The notes: generated by a model from the letters alone, not told the origin. A stretch of DNA of 64,000 bases from Acanthosepion pharaonis (GCA_903632075.3 CAHIKZ030000811.1:642001-706000); one strand, 5' to 3'; counted from the first letter of the stretch, positions 1-10,437 are shown. Made by a program: numbers and translations.

Positions 1-560
1 AAATCAACGAATGTTAAAAATTCCAGACGAAACAGAAACGAAAATGATCGTATCAAAGTCTTTATTTATTTATTTTATTTAATATATGTAAAAAAGGTGG
101 GTGTGTATTTTACCAACTGACCCGACGAGCTTAGTATTAGTAAGAATTCGGTGCGATTGTTGAGAGTAAAACTAACTAAAATGTGGACTCATATTCGAAT
201 TGTCTTTCGGAGTTTAAAACTTCAAATAACATTTGATCACTAAACTGGCAAATTTAAACAACATAATTATCAAATTCCTCGTATTTTATTTGATATTTTT
301 AAAAACCTTCCTTCAGATGATGTTTTAAAAACACCTCAAACAGGAAAACGTAGGTCGTTTTGAGAGAATGAATGATTCTTTACTTTTAATGACGAATTCA
401 GCGGGTTCGATTTGAGTAACAAGCATCCTCACCTTGGATATGTTTTTTTAATACTCATAACAATAATAACGACCAGTTTAATACTTTTGCAGATCTTGTA
501 TTAATTAAATAAACGAAATAAAAAAAATAAAATAAGGAAGCCAAGCCAAATTTTACTTAC
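1..560 (-). other. Presumed intron 1 of the RPIA-like gene
   Basis: AT-rich sequence downstream (minus strand) of the first coding exon. It begins with a consensus splice donor (GTAAGT, read on the minus strand at 560-555). I looked for the next expected RPIA exon, which would carry a GSGST-type motif, and did not see it, so later exons probably lie outside the window. No repeat is recognised. Confidence 0.5.
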
Positions 561-686
561 TCTGACATGGTTATCGACTGCTGTATATGCTGCTGCTTTC
601 TTTCCGGCTTCTGTAGACATGTTGAAATTCTTGACAGAAAAGATGTTAAAATCGTTCTGGAGACGATGTAAAATGCGGGAAAACAT
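561..686 (-). CDS. RPIA: First coding exon of ribose-5-phosphate isomerase (partial)
   Basis: Ribose-5-phosphate isomerase interconverts ribose 5-phosphate and ribulose 5-phosphate in the non-oxidative pentose phosphate pathway. The last 20 codons of the exon (620 down to 561) encode a segment ending AAAYTAVDNHVR. From knowledge of the family, animal RPIA proteins have a similar stretch (AEEAKKLAGRAAVENHVR in the human protein) just before the GSGST sugar-phosphate loop. The exon ends in phase 0 directly at a GTAAGT donor. In-frame ATGs are at 620, 686 and 758, and the frame stays open to about 801. I chose 686 because it adds 22 residues rich in Arg, Phe and Leu, resembling the extended N-terminus of vertebrate RPIA or a mitochondrial presequence; the start at 620 is the conservative alternative. 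Identity rests on one short exon. The rest of the gene is beyond the left edge. Confidence 0.7.
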
Positions 687-775
687 CAACTGCGGACAAA
701 GCAGCTGCTGGTTCCACAGGAATGAATGAAGGATAAAAGAGGCGTTGAATTTCCTCATGAGAAGGGCCGACTGTT

Positions 776-801
776 GCACCGCCCAACTAAATTGATTGGC
801 T
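776..801 (-). promoter_or_regulatory. CCAAT box and GC-box-like motifs upstream of the RPIA-like exon
   Basis: On the minus strand GCCAAT lies at 800-795 and GGGCGG at about 784-779, roughly 100 bp upstream of the candidate start codons. No TATA box is evident. This spacing suits a housekeeping-type core promoter. Motif-level evidence only. Confidence 0.4.
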
Positions 802-819
802 CACATTGAGGCTCTCAAC

Positions 820-1496
820 TTTGACCTCAGCCGAAAGGAGGAGTAGAGGCAATCATATAATAATTTAACTGTCTGCTACTTGTGTATGAACTCGTTCAAA
901 GCCTATTATTCGACCCATACTATTTTTTTTTTATTTAGTTACGTGTTCATAGATCACGTAGGTAATTTATCTATATACGAAGCTTTTTGTTTTTCACTAC
1001 GACACAAGTATGGAGTGTTCAATGAGAGAGTAATGAACTTTGCATAATTTGTGATGAAACAAAGCTATAGAGATCATCTATTTTTAATTAATTTACACAT
1101 CGAAGAAGCCTCTAGACGTGTTTAGTTTATAAAGTCTATAAAAATCTAATTATTTTTATTTAATTATAAATAATGCAGTTCTTGTCCGTTTTTTTTTTTT
1201 ACGGTACACGAACACACGATGAGGATTGAGTTCTTTATAAAGGGCATGTTCAATAATTCACCAAAAAAAACAGCATAGCATGATGAAAAAAGGCCCCAAA
1301 CTTAAAAACAAAGTTTTATCGTGAAAAAGTTTATGTTATTAATAAAGAGGAAAGACCAAAGTATTTTAAAATTATCTTTTAAATTTTTTAGTTGAAAATC
1401 TGTTTTTTTAAAAAAATTTTTTAGGTTGCATAAATACAAAGTTGAGTAGTGTGTGAAATCTTGCGAAACGAAATGATGATCCAACACGTTGAGGCT
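820..1496. other. AT-rich intergenic sequence containing one copy of a dispersed repeat
   Basis: Mostly low-complexity AT sequence. The piece at about 1245-1365 resembles 62480-62600 in the same orientation: both carry matching runs around AAACAAAGTTT and AAGAGGAAAGA in the same order. No gene is seen. Confidence 0.45.
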
Positions 1497-2009
1497 GTAG
1501 TTAATTTGTTCGTCCAAGTTTTTTTTATATTAAAAATCCGAATTCCAAACAATAATAAAAATAAAAAAAACATGGGTATGCCTGTTACATAAATTATTTA
1601 TGTAACAAGCATACCCATTATGTAACACTAACAGGTATACCCATAAATTATTTATGATAAATAATTTATATTTACAATATTATATATATACGGATTCAGA
1701 AGAGTCAAAAAGAAGTAAAAATAGTTTTAACAGACAATATTTACAAACATGCCAAAAAGATTCCACAATAAAAATAAAAAAAAATATACTATTTAAAATA
1801 AATCAAAGTGTTTATTGGTTAGAAATTAACTGTTAAAATCTAACCAATAGACACTTTTTTAAATTATGTTAATTATCATCATATATTTGTAAATACAAAC
1901 GATTTCTTTAACAGGCATAATCATATTTTTATTTTATTAATGTTTGGAATTCAGATGTTTGGATATTTAAGATAAAAAACAAACAAACTTGGATGACTGA
2001 ATTACCTAC
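1497..2009. mobile_element. Foldback/MITE-like element with long inverted ends
   Basis: The left end (1497-1570) and right end (about 1920-2009) are inverted copies of each other. Shared blocks in order from each end are GTAG-TAATT, TCCAAGTTT and GAATTCCAAACA followed by an A/T-rich run. Inside are two further hairpins: about 1574-1617 (GGGTATGC against GCATACCC around a TTTATG-rich palindrome) and 1805-1857 (stem GTGTTTATTGGTTAGA, one G:T pair). There is no coding capacity. The size of about 510 bp and nested hairpins suit a non-autonomous DNA transposon or foldback element. I could not define a target-site duplication. Confidence 0.6.
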
Positions 2010-2099
2010 AATTGAAGAAAAAAGAGGAGAAAGAAAAAAAGGGCAGAAATAATTTTTTATTACTTACCTGAAGAAATCAAATAGCAAAGTAGGTTACCC

Positions 2100-2230
2100 A
2101 GATTAATATACACCTGAGGAAGGCTGGACGGACTGACAGCCAAAATGTCATGATAACAACAACAAAGATGAGGACAATAATCTGAATATAAATAGTATAA
2201 ATAACTTCTAAGCCCCAAAATTCAGATAAA
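2100..2230 (+). repeat. Decayed tail fragment of SINE family A
   Basis: Contains CCTGAGGAAGGC followed by a decayed equivalent of the family's GAAACATTGTGAATATGGCAA segment, AAAGATGAGGACAA and AAATAGTATAAATA, in the same order as the tails at 5100-5180 and 10530-10625. It looks old. Confidence 0.5.
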
Positions 2231-2339
2231 TTACTTTTTACATATTTTTTTTTTTGAACCCTTTATTTAATTTACAGGTGTAGTCTGTTCTTGTTCTACT
2301 ACCCATGTGGATAGAGATATCATCTAGCTGTTATTTTTA

Positions 2340-2500
2340 ATACTGCTCAGTTATTGCTCACCTGTTCTCAAGTACAAGTACACATTGCCCGACCCAGGGA
2401 TTGAACTCACATCAATTATGTCACCAAATTCATGAACCAACACTTTAATCCGCTAGATCGTTGTCCTGTTGTGATAACAACAACAATGATGAGGATATTA
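2340..2500 (-). repeat. tRNA-derived SINE head
   Basis: Read on the minus strand, an A-box-like element (TAGCGGATTAAAGTG, about 2460-2440) is followed about 40 bp later by a B-box-like GAGTTCAATCC (about 2409-2398). This layout is a Pol III type 2 promoter. The acceptor stem is not intact, so it is a SINE head and not a tRNA gene. Confidence 0.5.
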
Positions 2501-2564
2501 ATCCAAATATAAATAGCGTATTTTAAAATATTTTTCTATTTATACAGGTAAGTAAGAAAATATT

Positions 2565-2700
2565 CTTTCTTCCCTTTTCTTGTTCTCTCCTTTTTTCTTT
2601 CTTTATCCCCTTTTTCTTTCTTTCTTCCCTTTTTTCTTTCTTTATCCCCCTTTTACTTTCTTTCTTTCTTTCTTTCTTTATCCCCTTTCTTTTTCTTCAA
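2565..2700 (+). repeat. CTTT-rich polypyrimidine tract
   Basis: About 135 bp of imperfect CTTT/TTTC and ATCCCC repeats. The open frame across it is a by-product of low complexity. Confidence 0.85.
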
Positions 2701-2819
2701 CTACAATTATAGCTTATAATTTATATGAAATTAAAATAAATTTAAAGATCTTAAAAAAACCCCAAAATAATAATCCTGATAAAATGATTTTAAAATGCAC
2801 ATAAAATTTAATAAAAAAT

Positions 2820-3670
2820 CACTGTAGTGATGTAGAGATTTTGTTTTTTAATTTCATGTGCCTTCAGGGATAAGACCTATGTTGATACTGTTAAATTTTG
2901 AAACAAAAGGGAGGGTATTTAACAGTGTGTCCATATTGCAGCCGAAAATGAAAAGGTCAGTTTAAAGTGTGTTTACTGGACAAATTCCTGAATCCCCCCC
3001 TTGGCACTTCCCCTTTTGGGGACAGCTCAAGTACCAGGTAATGACCCAGCCCCTTCCCAAAAGAAGAGCTACTGCCTGAGGAGATAGCCCCTTGATCTCA
3101 GCAAAAAATGTTAGCAATAACTTCAACGTTACTAAATACCATGAAGATTTTAACATGCGTCAGTGTGTTGCAAAAAAATTCTAATAAGAGAAAAGCAAAA
3201 GAGAAAAAAATGGGGCTGATTATAATATCTGCTTATTCCGCTGTTAGTATGTCTTACACCATAACATTGCCTCAGATAAATAATTGACCATTCCATTTTG
3301 ATTGCAAAGGAAGATGGAAGAAAAATATATCTTAAGATATATAAAAAATATAGAAAGTGAAAAAAAGTAAAAAATATAAAAAGTAAAAAAAATCGGGGCA
3401 TTTCCATAGGTATTTTATAGTTGTGGGACCCACCGGGAGCTTATTCAATCATTAAATGCAATGGAGGCATTTCTATAGGATATAATATAGATATGTTGGC
3501 CTATTGTCTGGCACACATGCCTCCTCAGTCTTTCAAACAGGAGTAGAGGTTTATCCCTTGTTTCCTGTTTAGGATTGGGTTTCTTGTCCCTTTTAAAGTA
3601 TGTTTCAGCTCTATATTACTAACACTTGTTCTTTCCTATGCTAATCTAAGTCCACACAGTAACCCTCTAC
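2820..3670. other. No recognisable gene or repeat
   Basis: Moderately complex intergenic sequence. Small open frames on both strands show no recognisable domain, codon structure or plausible splice context. Confidence 0.5.
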
Positions 3671-3676
3671 TTTGAG

Positions 3677-4053
3677 TGGCTCTTGGGCCTTGTATTGGGT
3701 GAACATTCCCCCCCACCCGTTAAATTTTTACACACTTTCGTCCATTAAGATAAGGTAACAAAACTGTTCCTCTTCTCATCATGTTTCAATGTTTCATTTT
3801 TGTACCCCCCACCCCCTCACCCAACCCGTCTTATCAAGAGGAAAATTGTTTTGACATAATTATATATGTCACACATGAAGCTACTGACTGGTTAGCAACT
3901 GAAATGTCTGACATCTGCCCGGGTCGTTTGAACTTTCTGTCTATCGTTACTTGTCTCACTGCATGTGGGGAAAGATCTCCCCCACTCATTAGCACCAGTC
4001 AAGTGAACATCTTTTTTTACTATTGTTCACTTAATACATGACCCAAGAGCCAC
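3677..4053. repeat. Short inverted-repeat element (candidate MITE)
   Basis: A 31-32 bp inverted repeat bounds about 377 bp: the left arm begins GTGGCTCTTGGG (3677-3707) and its inverted partner ends CCCAAGAGCCAC (4022-4053), with about five mismatches over the arm. There is no coding content. The size is compatible with a MITE. No clear target duplication was found. Confidence 0.45.
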
Positions 4054-4065
4054 CCAACTCACCAA

Positions 4066-4137
4066 ATTTAAGCAACAACAAACCTGGTCAATATCTAGAT
4101 GGGTGACTGTTCATGAATACCAGGTACTGTAAGCTTG
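4066..4137 (+). repeat. 5S rRNA-derived SINE head
   Basis: This 72 bp segment aligns with the 3' half of animal 5S rRNA over its internal promoter. Conserved blocks in order are TTAAGCA (5S GCTAAGCA), CCTGGT, AGATGGGTGAC (5S box C GGATGGGAGAC), GAATACCAGGT and CTGTAAGCTT. By eye about 60-65% of positions match, and many mismatches are C/T or G/A changes, as expected from methylation decay. The 5' half of 5S is not recognisable, so it is not a 5S gene. A tRNA-like head follows directly. Confidence 0.65.
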
Positions 4138-4270
4138 GATGTGCAGGTGGTGTAATGGATAATGGCTTGGAATTGTTAATCAGAGAGCAGAGTTCCAATT
4201 CCTATTGGGTTTGTTATATTCGCTTATGTGCAAATACCCTTGGAAAAGGTATGAGTCCATCTCTTTTCCT
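4138..4270 (+). repeat. tRNA-like SINE head and body joined to the 5S-like head
   Basis: An A box (TGGTGTAATGG, about 4148-4158) and B box (AGTTCCAATTCC, about 4191-4202) follow the 5S-like block. Next comes a body segment (TTCGCTTATGTGCAAATACCC, then AAAGGTATGA) shared with SINE copies at 12235-12440 and 52300-52400. The copy is cut off by the duplicated block starting at 4259. Confidence 0.6.
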
Positions 4271-4489
4271 CTCAGCTATGGGTTAATTAGTAAAACTTGT
4301 ATCACTAAACCATTATTATCTCTAAAAGAAAATTCTTACAATATAAAAATATTTTCTTGCTTTAAGTAACCTGCCATGTGTTAAGCCAGGAAAAACAAAC
4401 CAATCACAGAGATTATTTTTATTTTTTTTACTATTACTTCACATAATAATCAAAATTGGCATTTTACTCTAAATAGACAACATAAGGAT
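4259..4489 (+). repeat. Direct duplication, left copy
   Basis: About 231 bp nearly identical to 5281-5505, differing by a few short indels and substitutions. Both copies start at ATCTCTTTTCC and end at ACATAAGGAT. The two copies bracket roughly 790 bp of SINE-derived sequence. Confidence 0.9.
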
Positions 4490-4774
4490 CCAAACAACAA
4501 AGATGAAGATACTAATCCCTAATAAGTCATGCAATAATGATAGTACTTTACCACAGATTTTTATATTATGTGCATTATGCATATTATGATGGTATGTAGG
4601 ATAGATAATGGTTGATCTTTGACTTGAAAAGGTTAAGTTTGTAGCAATTGGGGAAGCATCCCTTTGGGAGGCAGTTCCACATTGCAACAGTTGTCTGAGT
4701 GGAACATATGGTAGATGAAGTGAATGAAGATGTGTTGACTCACTACATGGAATGGAGGGTCCTAGTTGGGAAGG

Positions 4775-5050
4775 TCTGAACTGGTGGAACCAAGTCATGT
4801 ATTTACAATGTTTTGGCTGTTGTACACTCCGGCCTTCTTCAGGTAATTGGAATTTCAAACTGAACCCTTTACTTTGTCCACTGGGGGTAGATTGTTCTAG
4901 TTCCATGTGCCATGCCTCTTCTGGATGTCTCAGTTATCTCCCTTTAACTCAACTCTCCAAGTTTTTTGTTCACCACTGCAGTAGCCAGGTATCAAACTCA
5001 CAACTCTTTGGGTCAAGTTACTGGATCCAACCAATGCTGTTATCCACTGG
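4775..5050 (-). repeat. SINE family A copy with tRNA head
   Basis: On the minus strand: A box (GCCCAGTGGATAACAG near 5050), B box (GAGTTTGATACC near 5000), then the family body GGCATGGCACATGGAACTAG, a stretch ending AAAGGGTTCAG, and CTGAAGAAGGCC (4842-4831). The same blocks recur at 10440-10640, 35055-35330 and 40770-41050. Shown family order: tRNA head, GGCATGGCAC block, CTGAAGAAGG block, AT-rich tail. Confidence 0.7.
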
Positions 5051-5052
5051 GC

Positions 5053-5282
5053 TGAACAATGTAAATAATGTATATAATTACAATACCTCATCTCAGAAAT
5101 ATAGACAGATCCTGAAGAAGACCAGAGCGTACAACGGCTGAAACATTGTGAATATGGCAATAAAGGTGAGGACAAAAGTCTGAACAACGTAAATCATGTA
5201 ATAATTACAATTTTTCATCTCAGAAATATAGACAGATCCTGAAGAAGGCCAGAGCATACAACAGCTGAAATGTTGTGAATAT
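5053..5282 (+). repeat. Two-copy 128 bp tandem duplication of SINE A tail
   Basis: The block ATATAGACAGATCCTGAAGA occurs at 5099 and 5227, a spacing of 128 bp. Each unit contains AATTACAAT, CTCAGAAATATAGACAGA, CTGAAGAAG, GCTGAAA-TTGTGAATAT and, in the first, GGCAATAAAGGTGAGGAC. It corresponds to the 98 bp array unit at 7.7-10.4 kb plus about 30 bp. Confidence 0.8.
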
Positions 5283-5505
5283 CTCTTTTCCTCTCAGCTA
5301 TGGGTTAATTAGTAAAACTTGTATCACTAAACCATTATTATCTCTAAAAGAAAATTCTTACAATATAAAAATATTTTCTTGCTATTTTCTGCCATGTGTT
5401 AAGCCAGGAAAAACAAACCAATCACAGATTATTTTTATTTTTTTTACTATTACTTCACATAATAATCAAAATTGGCATTTTACTCTAAATAGACAACATA
5501 AGGAT
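5281..5505 (+). repeat. Direct duplication, right copy
   Basis: Partner of 4259-4489. It starts immediately after the truncated SINE A tail (TGTTGTGAAT), so that junction is a duplication or insertion breakpoint. Confidence 0.9.
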
Positions 5506-5509
5506 TTGC

Positions 5510-6730
5510 TTGAACATTTGACATGAAAACTGTGGTAGATTAGTGAGAGGCAAGTAATGTGCTGTTTATGGGAAAGTTGTTAAAGGGTAGGGAAACAGTT
5601 CATCACCCACAAGTCTGCACAAACCCTTTTGATCTTAGTCGAGGCTTGAAAGTGAGGATTGTGCAGCTCCAGCCCAGTCATGACAGCAATAGTCAATTTT
5701 TGGTTTGAGCTGGTTTTCCTAGGGATAGAGAATATCAGGAGGGGTCTGGTACTTTTGGGGACAGTACGGGGAGTCGATCATTTTTCCAATGTCATTAATA
5801 ATGGATCTACATAAGGTCTAGAATGAGCCTGAGTCCCAATAGATGTTTTTGGCAATGAACTTAATTGAGAGTATAACCCTTCATTGTGACTGAAAACAGG
5901 GCCGGTGTGTACTACTTCCAACTGGTGGGGGAGGGGAATAACCTGATTCAGTAGTGCTTTGCAACCTTCACTATTTTATCAATATTTGTTTTTTTTCTTC
6001 TTACATTTATATATGTTACAAATTAGACTAAGCAGAGCTAACCATTAAAGGATGAAAAATTTTTGCGGATTTTGATGTCATTCTGGGGTCTTGTTTTGTC
6101 TAGATACCTAAATTTGTTTTGCTTATGTTAAGTTTTAAAAAAAAAAACTATATAAAATTCACTATTTTTATCCATAATGTAGAATATGTTAAAAATTAAC
6201 ATTATTCAACTTTTTAACAAGAAAAATCTCAAGTTTATGTTAAAACCTGCTGCAAAACATTTAAGATGTCATGATCTATTATGACATGTCCCTGATTTGT
6301 ATTTTGACATATTGTACTTATTTTCAATTGTTACAATAAAATTTGTATTTTATATGAATACTACCTGATGACATTTGAGGTGTAGTAGAGTGTGGTGTGT
6401 GTATCATAGATTCAGTCGGGGCCCACAAGACCATTGTACCAGAACTGACTGGAGAAAACTCAGTGTCTATTCTGTGATGATGAAACATTACCAGCTTTGT
6501 TTGGGATAACATGTCCATTCGGAAATACAGGGCTTTCTCCCATATCAGAAAATAGAGTGTTTCTATGAGACCTTTTGTAAACTGAATTTGGCAAATGGAA
6601 AAGAGCAATTAATATATGAAAAGAAAATCTTGTGCATTTCCAGACCCCCAAATAACCTTGTGTGTTTTTTTTACTAAAATTGAAACTACTGCAAAGACTG
6701 TAGGAAAGTATGACTTTAATTTTGAAAGGT
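5510..6730. other. No recognisable gene or repeat
   Basis: Ordinary AT-rich intergenic sequence. Short open frames near 6324-6651 show no recognisable domain on either strand. Confidence 0.5.
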
Positions 6731-6734
6731 TATA

Positions 6735-6900
6735 TAGGCTTGCGAGATGTGCATGTAGCATCAATACCAAAAGTGGAATCAGCACGCTGAGTTCAAATTC
6801 TCATTATTATTATGCAGGTTTCTTGATCAGTTCAGAATGGTTGTGGCTTGGGCATACACTCTGATCTTAGTATGGGATTACTCCACTTGTCTTCCAAGGA
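6735..6900 (+). repeat. Possible degenerate tRNA-derived SINE
   Basis: A B-box-like GAGTTCAAATTCTC (about 6789-6802) preceded by a weak A-box-like region. The body is not shared clearly with the other SINE families here, so this is tentative. Confidence 0.3.
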
Positions 6901-6984
6901 ACTTCTGCTAATAAATGCTAAATGGTGTTGTCAAAAAATAGCATAAAAGAAAAGTGCATAAAATCTTTCTCTCTTCTTTCTCTT

Positions 6985-7110
6985 TCAGTCACAAGATTCC
7001 TTACCTAGTGATGTTGTGAATGCACCAACGCTGACTATTTTCAAGAAATAACTGAAGATCCTGTTCAAATGAGCTGAAAGACTAAGTCTAATAGAAGAGC
7101 AGTTGTCTGT
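6985..7110 (+). pseudogene. C-terminal fragment of a LINE reverse transcriptase protein
   Basis: The plus-strand translation includes LPSDVVNAPTLTIFKK, the pattern (W-N-x-LP-x-xVV-x-AP-x-x-x-x-FK) found at the C-terminus of many jockey/CR1-type non-LTR proteins. It is followed by a short tail and stop codons. No catalytic domain remains. Confidence 0.5.
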
Positions 7111-7159
7111 GTTGGTTAATTCCTGTTTATGTGGGATAAATATCTACTGCTACTATGAT

Positions 7160-7692
7160 CTATGTATGTCAATTCTTTTACATGTCTTGAATCTGCTGGT
7201 TGATTGATTTATTTGTTTAATGGCATATCAATTCCTTATGGGTCATTTAATGCCGAAATTTAATTTCATTGAGATCTTTGAAGTAATAAAAACAAGATGT
7301 ATGTTATTCTGCTTTCACAATTGAATACATGGTAAATGATACTCAGCTTTTTTGCATATACATGTTTGCATGGACATAATTATTAGAGGCGGTGAGATGT
7401 GTGTTTTATGTTGAAGTTATATTTTGGAATACAATTTGATTTCTTTAAGAAATTGTAGGATATTACATGAACTAATGTAATGAAAGAGTGCCTACCTTTT
7501 GGTTATTTTGTTTAGTGGCATATCAACACCTCTATGGGCTATTTAATGCTGAAATCTATATATTTTGAACACATTTGTATGCTTTCAACTACAGATAAAA
7601 TGTATTGTTGGTAATTTTACTATAAACAGGTGTTGTTGGTAATTTTACTATCAACTGGTGATGTTGGTAATTTTTTTTTATAAAAATATATT
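7160..7692. repeat. AT-rich sequence with a degenerate direct repeat
   Basis: TTTGTTTAATGGCATATCAA near 7212 recurs as a near match near 7510 (spacing about 300 bp), each followed by an ATTTAATGC-GAAAT block. A short GTTGGTAATTTT repeat lies near 7610-7670. Confidence 0.5.
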
Positions 7693-10430
7693 GTCTCTAT
7701 TTCTGAGATGAGGTATTGTAACAATTTACACTATTTACATTGTTTGGACTGTTGTCCTCATCTTTATTGCCATATTCACCTTCAATATCTGTCTCTATTT
7801 CTCAGATGAGGTATTGTAACTATTTACACTATTTACATTATTCGGACTGTTGTCCTCGTCTTTATTGCCATATTCACCTTCAACATATGTCTCTATTTCT
7901 CAGATGAGGTATTGTAACTATTTACACTATTTACATTGTTTGGACTGTTGTCCTCATCTTTATTGCCATATTCACCTTCAACATCTGTCTCTATTTCTCA
8001 GATGAGGTATTGTAACTATTTACACTATTTACCTTGTTTGGACTGTTGTCCTCATCTTTATTGCCATATTCACCTTCAACATCTGTCTCTATTTCTCAGA
8101 TGAGGTATTATAACTATTTACACTATTTACATTATTCGGACTGTTGTCCTCGTCTTTATTGCCATATTCACCTTCAACATCTGTCTCTATTTCTTAGATG
8201 AGGTATTGTAACTATTTACACTATTTACATTGTTCAGACTGTTGTCCTCATCTTTATTGCCATATTCACCTTCAACATATGTCTCTATTTCTTAGATGAG
8301 GTATTGTAACTATTTACACTATTTACATTGTTTGGACTGTTGTCCTCATCTTTATTGCCATATTCACCTTCAATATCTGTCTCTATTTCTCAGATGAGGT
8401 ATTGTAACTATTTACACTATTTACATTATTCGGACTGTTGTCCTCGTCTTTATTGCCATATTCACCTTCAACATATGTCTCTATTTCTCAGATGAGGTAT
8501 TGTAACTATTTACACTATTTACATTGTTTGGACTGTTGTCCCTCATCTTTATTGCCATATTCACCTTCAACATCTGTCTCTATTTCTCAGATGAGGTATT
8601 GTAACTATTTACACTATTTACATTGTTTGGACTGTTGTCCTCATCTTTATTGCCATATTCACCTTCAACATCTGTCTCTATTTCTCAGATGAGGTATTAT
8701 AACTATTTACACTATTTACATTATTCGGACTGTTGTCCTCATCTTTATTGCCATATTCACCTTCAACATCTGTCTCTATTTCTTAGATGAGGTATTGTAA
8801 CTATTTACACTATTTACATTGTTTGGACTGTTGTCCTCATCTTTATTGCCATATTCACCTTCAACATCTGTCTCTATTTCTTAGATGAGGTATTATAACT
8901 ATTTACACTATTTACATTATTCGGACTGTTGTCCTCGTCTTTATTGCCATATTCACCTTCAACATCTGTCTCTATTTCTTAGATGAGGTATTATAACTAT
9001 TTACACTATTTACATTATTCGGACTGTTGTCCTCGTCTTTATTGCCATATTCACCTTCAGCATCTGTCTCTATTTCTCAGATGAGGTATTGTAACTATTT
9101 ACACTATTTATATTGTTTGGACTGTTGTCCTCATCTTTATTGCCATATTCACCTTCAACATCTGTCTCTATTTCTTAGATGAGGTATTGTAACTATTTAC
9201 ACTATTTACATTGTTTGGACTGTTATCCTCATCTTTATTGCCATATTCACCTTCAACATCTGTCTCTATTTCTTAGATGAGGTATTGTAACTATTTACAC
9301 TATTTACATTGTTTGGACTGTTATCCTCATCTTTATTGCCATATTCACCTTCAACATCTGTCTCTATTTCTTAGATGAGGTATTGTAACTATTTACACTA
9401 TTTACATTGTTTGGACTGTTGTCCTCATCTTTATTGCCATATTCACCTTCAACATCTGTCTCTATTTCTCAGATGAGGTATTATAACTATTTACACTATT
9501 TACATTATTCGGACTGTTGTCCTCGTCTTTATTGCCATATTCACCTTCAACATCTGTCTCTATTTCTTAGATGAGGTATTGTAACTATTTACACTATTTA
9601 CATTGTTTGGACTGTTGTCCTCATCTTTATTGCCATATTCACCTTCAACATCTGTCTCTATTTCTCAGATGAGGTATTGTAACTATTTACACTATTTACA
9701 TTATTCGGACTGTTATCCTCATCTTTATTGCCATATTCACCTTCAACATCTGTCTCTATTTCTTAGATGAGGTATTGTAACTATTTACACTATTTACATT
9801 GTTTGGACTGTTGTCCTCATCTTTATTGCCATATTCACCTTCAACATCTGTCTCTATTTCTCAGATGAGGTATTGTAACTATTTACACTATTTACATTGT
9901 TTGGACTGTTGTCCTCATCTTTATTGCCATATTCACCTTCAACATCTGTCTCTATTTCTCAGATGAGGTATTATAACTATTTACACTATTTACATTATTC
10001 GGACTGTTGTCCTCGTCTTTATTGCCATATTCACCTTCAACATCTGTCTCTATTTCTTAGATGAGGTATTGTAACTATTTACACTATTTACATTGTTTGG
10101 ACTGTTGTCCTCATCTTCATTACCATATTCACCTTCAACATCTGTCTCTATTTCTCAGATGAGGTATTGTAACTATTTACACTATTTACATTGTTTGGAC
10201 TGTTGTCCTCATCTTCATTACCATATTCACCTTCAACATCTGTCTCTATTTCTCAGATGAAGTATTATAACTATTTACACTATTTACCTTGTTCGGACTG
10301 TTGTCCTCATCTTTATTGCCATATTCACCTTCAACATCTGTCTCTATTTCTCAGATGAAGTATTGTAACTATTTACACTATTTACATTGTTCGGACTGTT
10401 GTTCTCATCTTTGTTGACATATATTCACAA
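7693..10430 (-). repeat. 98 bp tandem array derived from a SINE tail (about 28 units)
   Basis: The word AGATGAGGTATTGTAAC or a close variant recurs every 98 bp from 7706 to 10353; 27 periods fit exactly apart from one inserted C near 8541. Unit variation is low: alternative GTTTGG/ATTCGG, CTCAG/CTTAG, and GTCCTCATC/GTCCTCGTC. On the minus strand each unit is the tail of SINE family A (GGCAATAAAGATGAGGACAA, then the AAATAGTGTAAATAG block and CTCATCTGAGAAATAGAGACA). Compared with the 128 bp units at 5.05-5.28 kb, a run of about 30 bp around CTGAAGAAGGCCAGAGC is missing. The short open frames across it are not genes. Confidence 0.95.
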
Positions 10431-10437
10431 TGTTTCA

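Noticed and set aside
2580..2804. Phe/Leu/Pro-rich open frame as a membrane peptide
   Set aside because: Direct translation of a CTTT/TCCC polypyrimidine tract.
7693..10430. CRISPR-like array (regular repeats)
   Set aside because: The whole 98 bp is repeated with no unique spacers, there are no cas genes, and the genome is eukaryotic.
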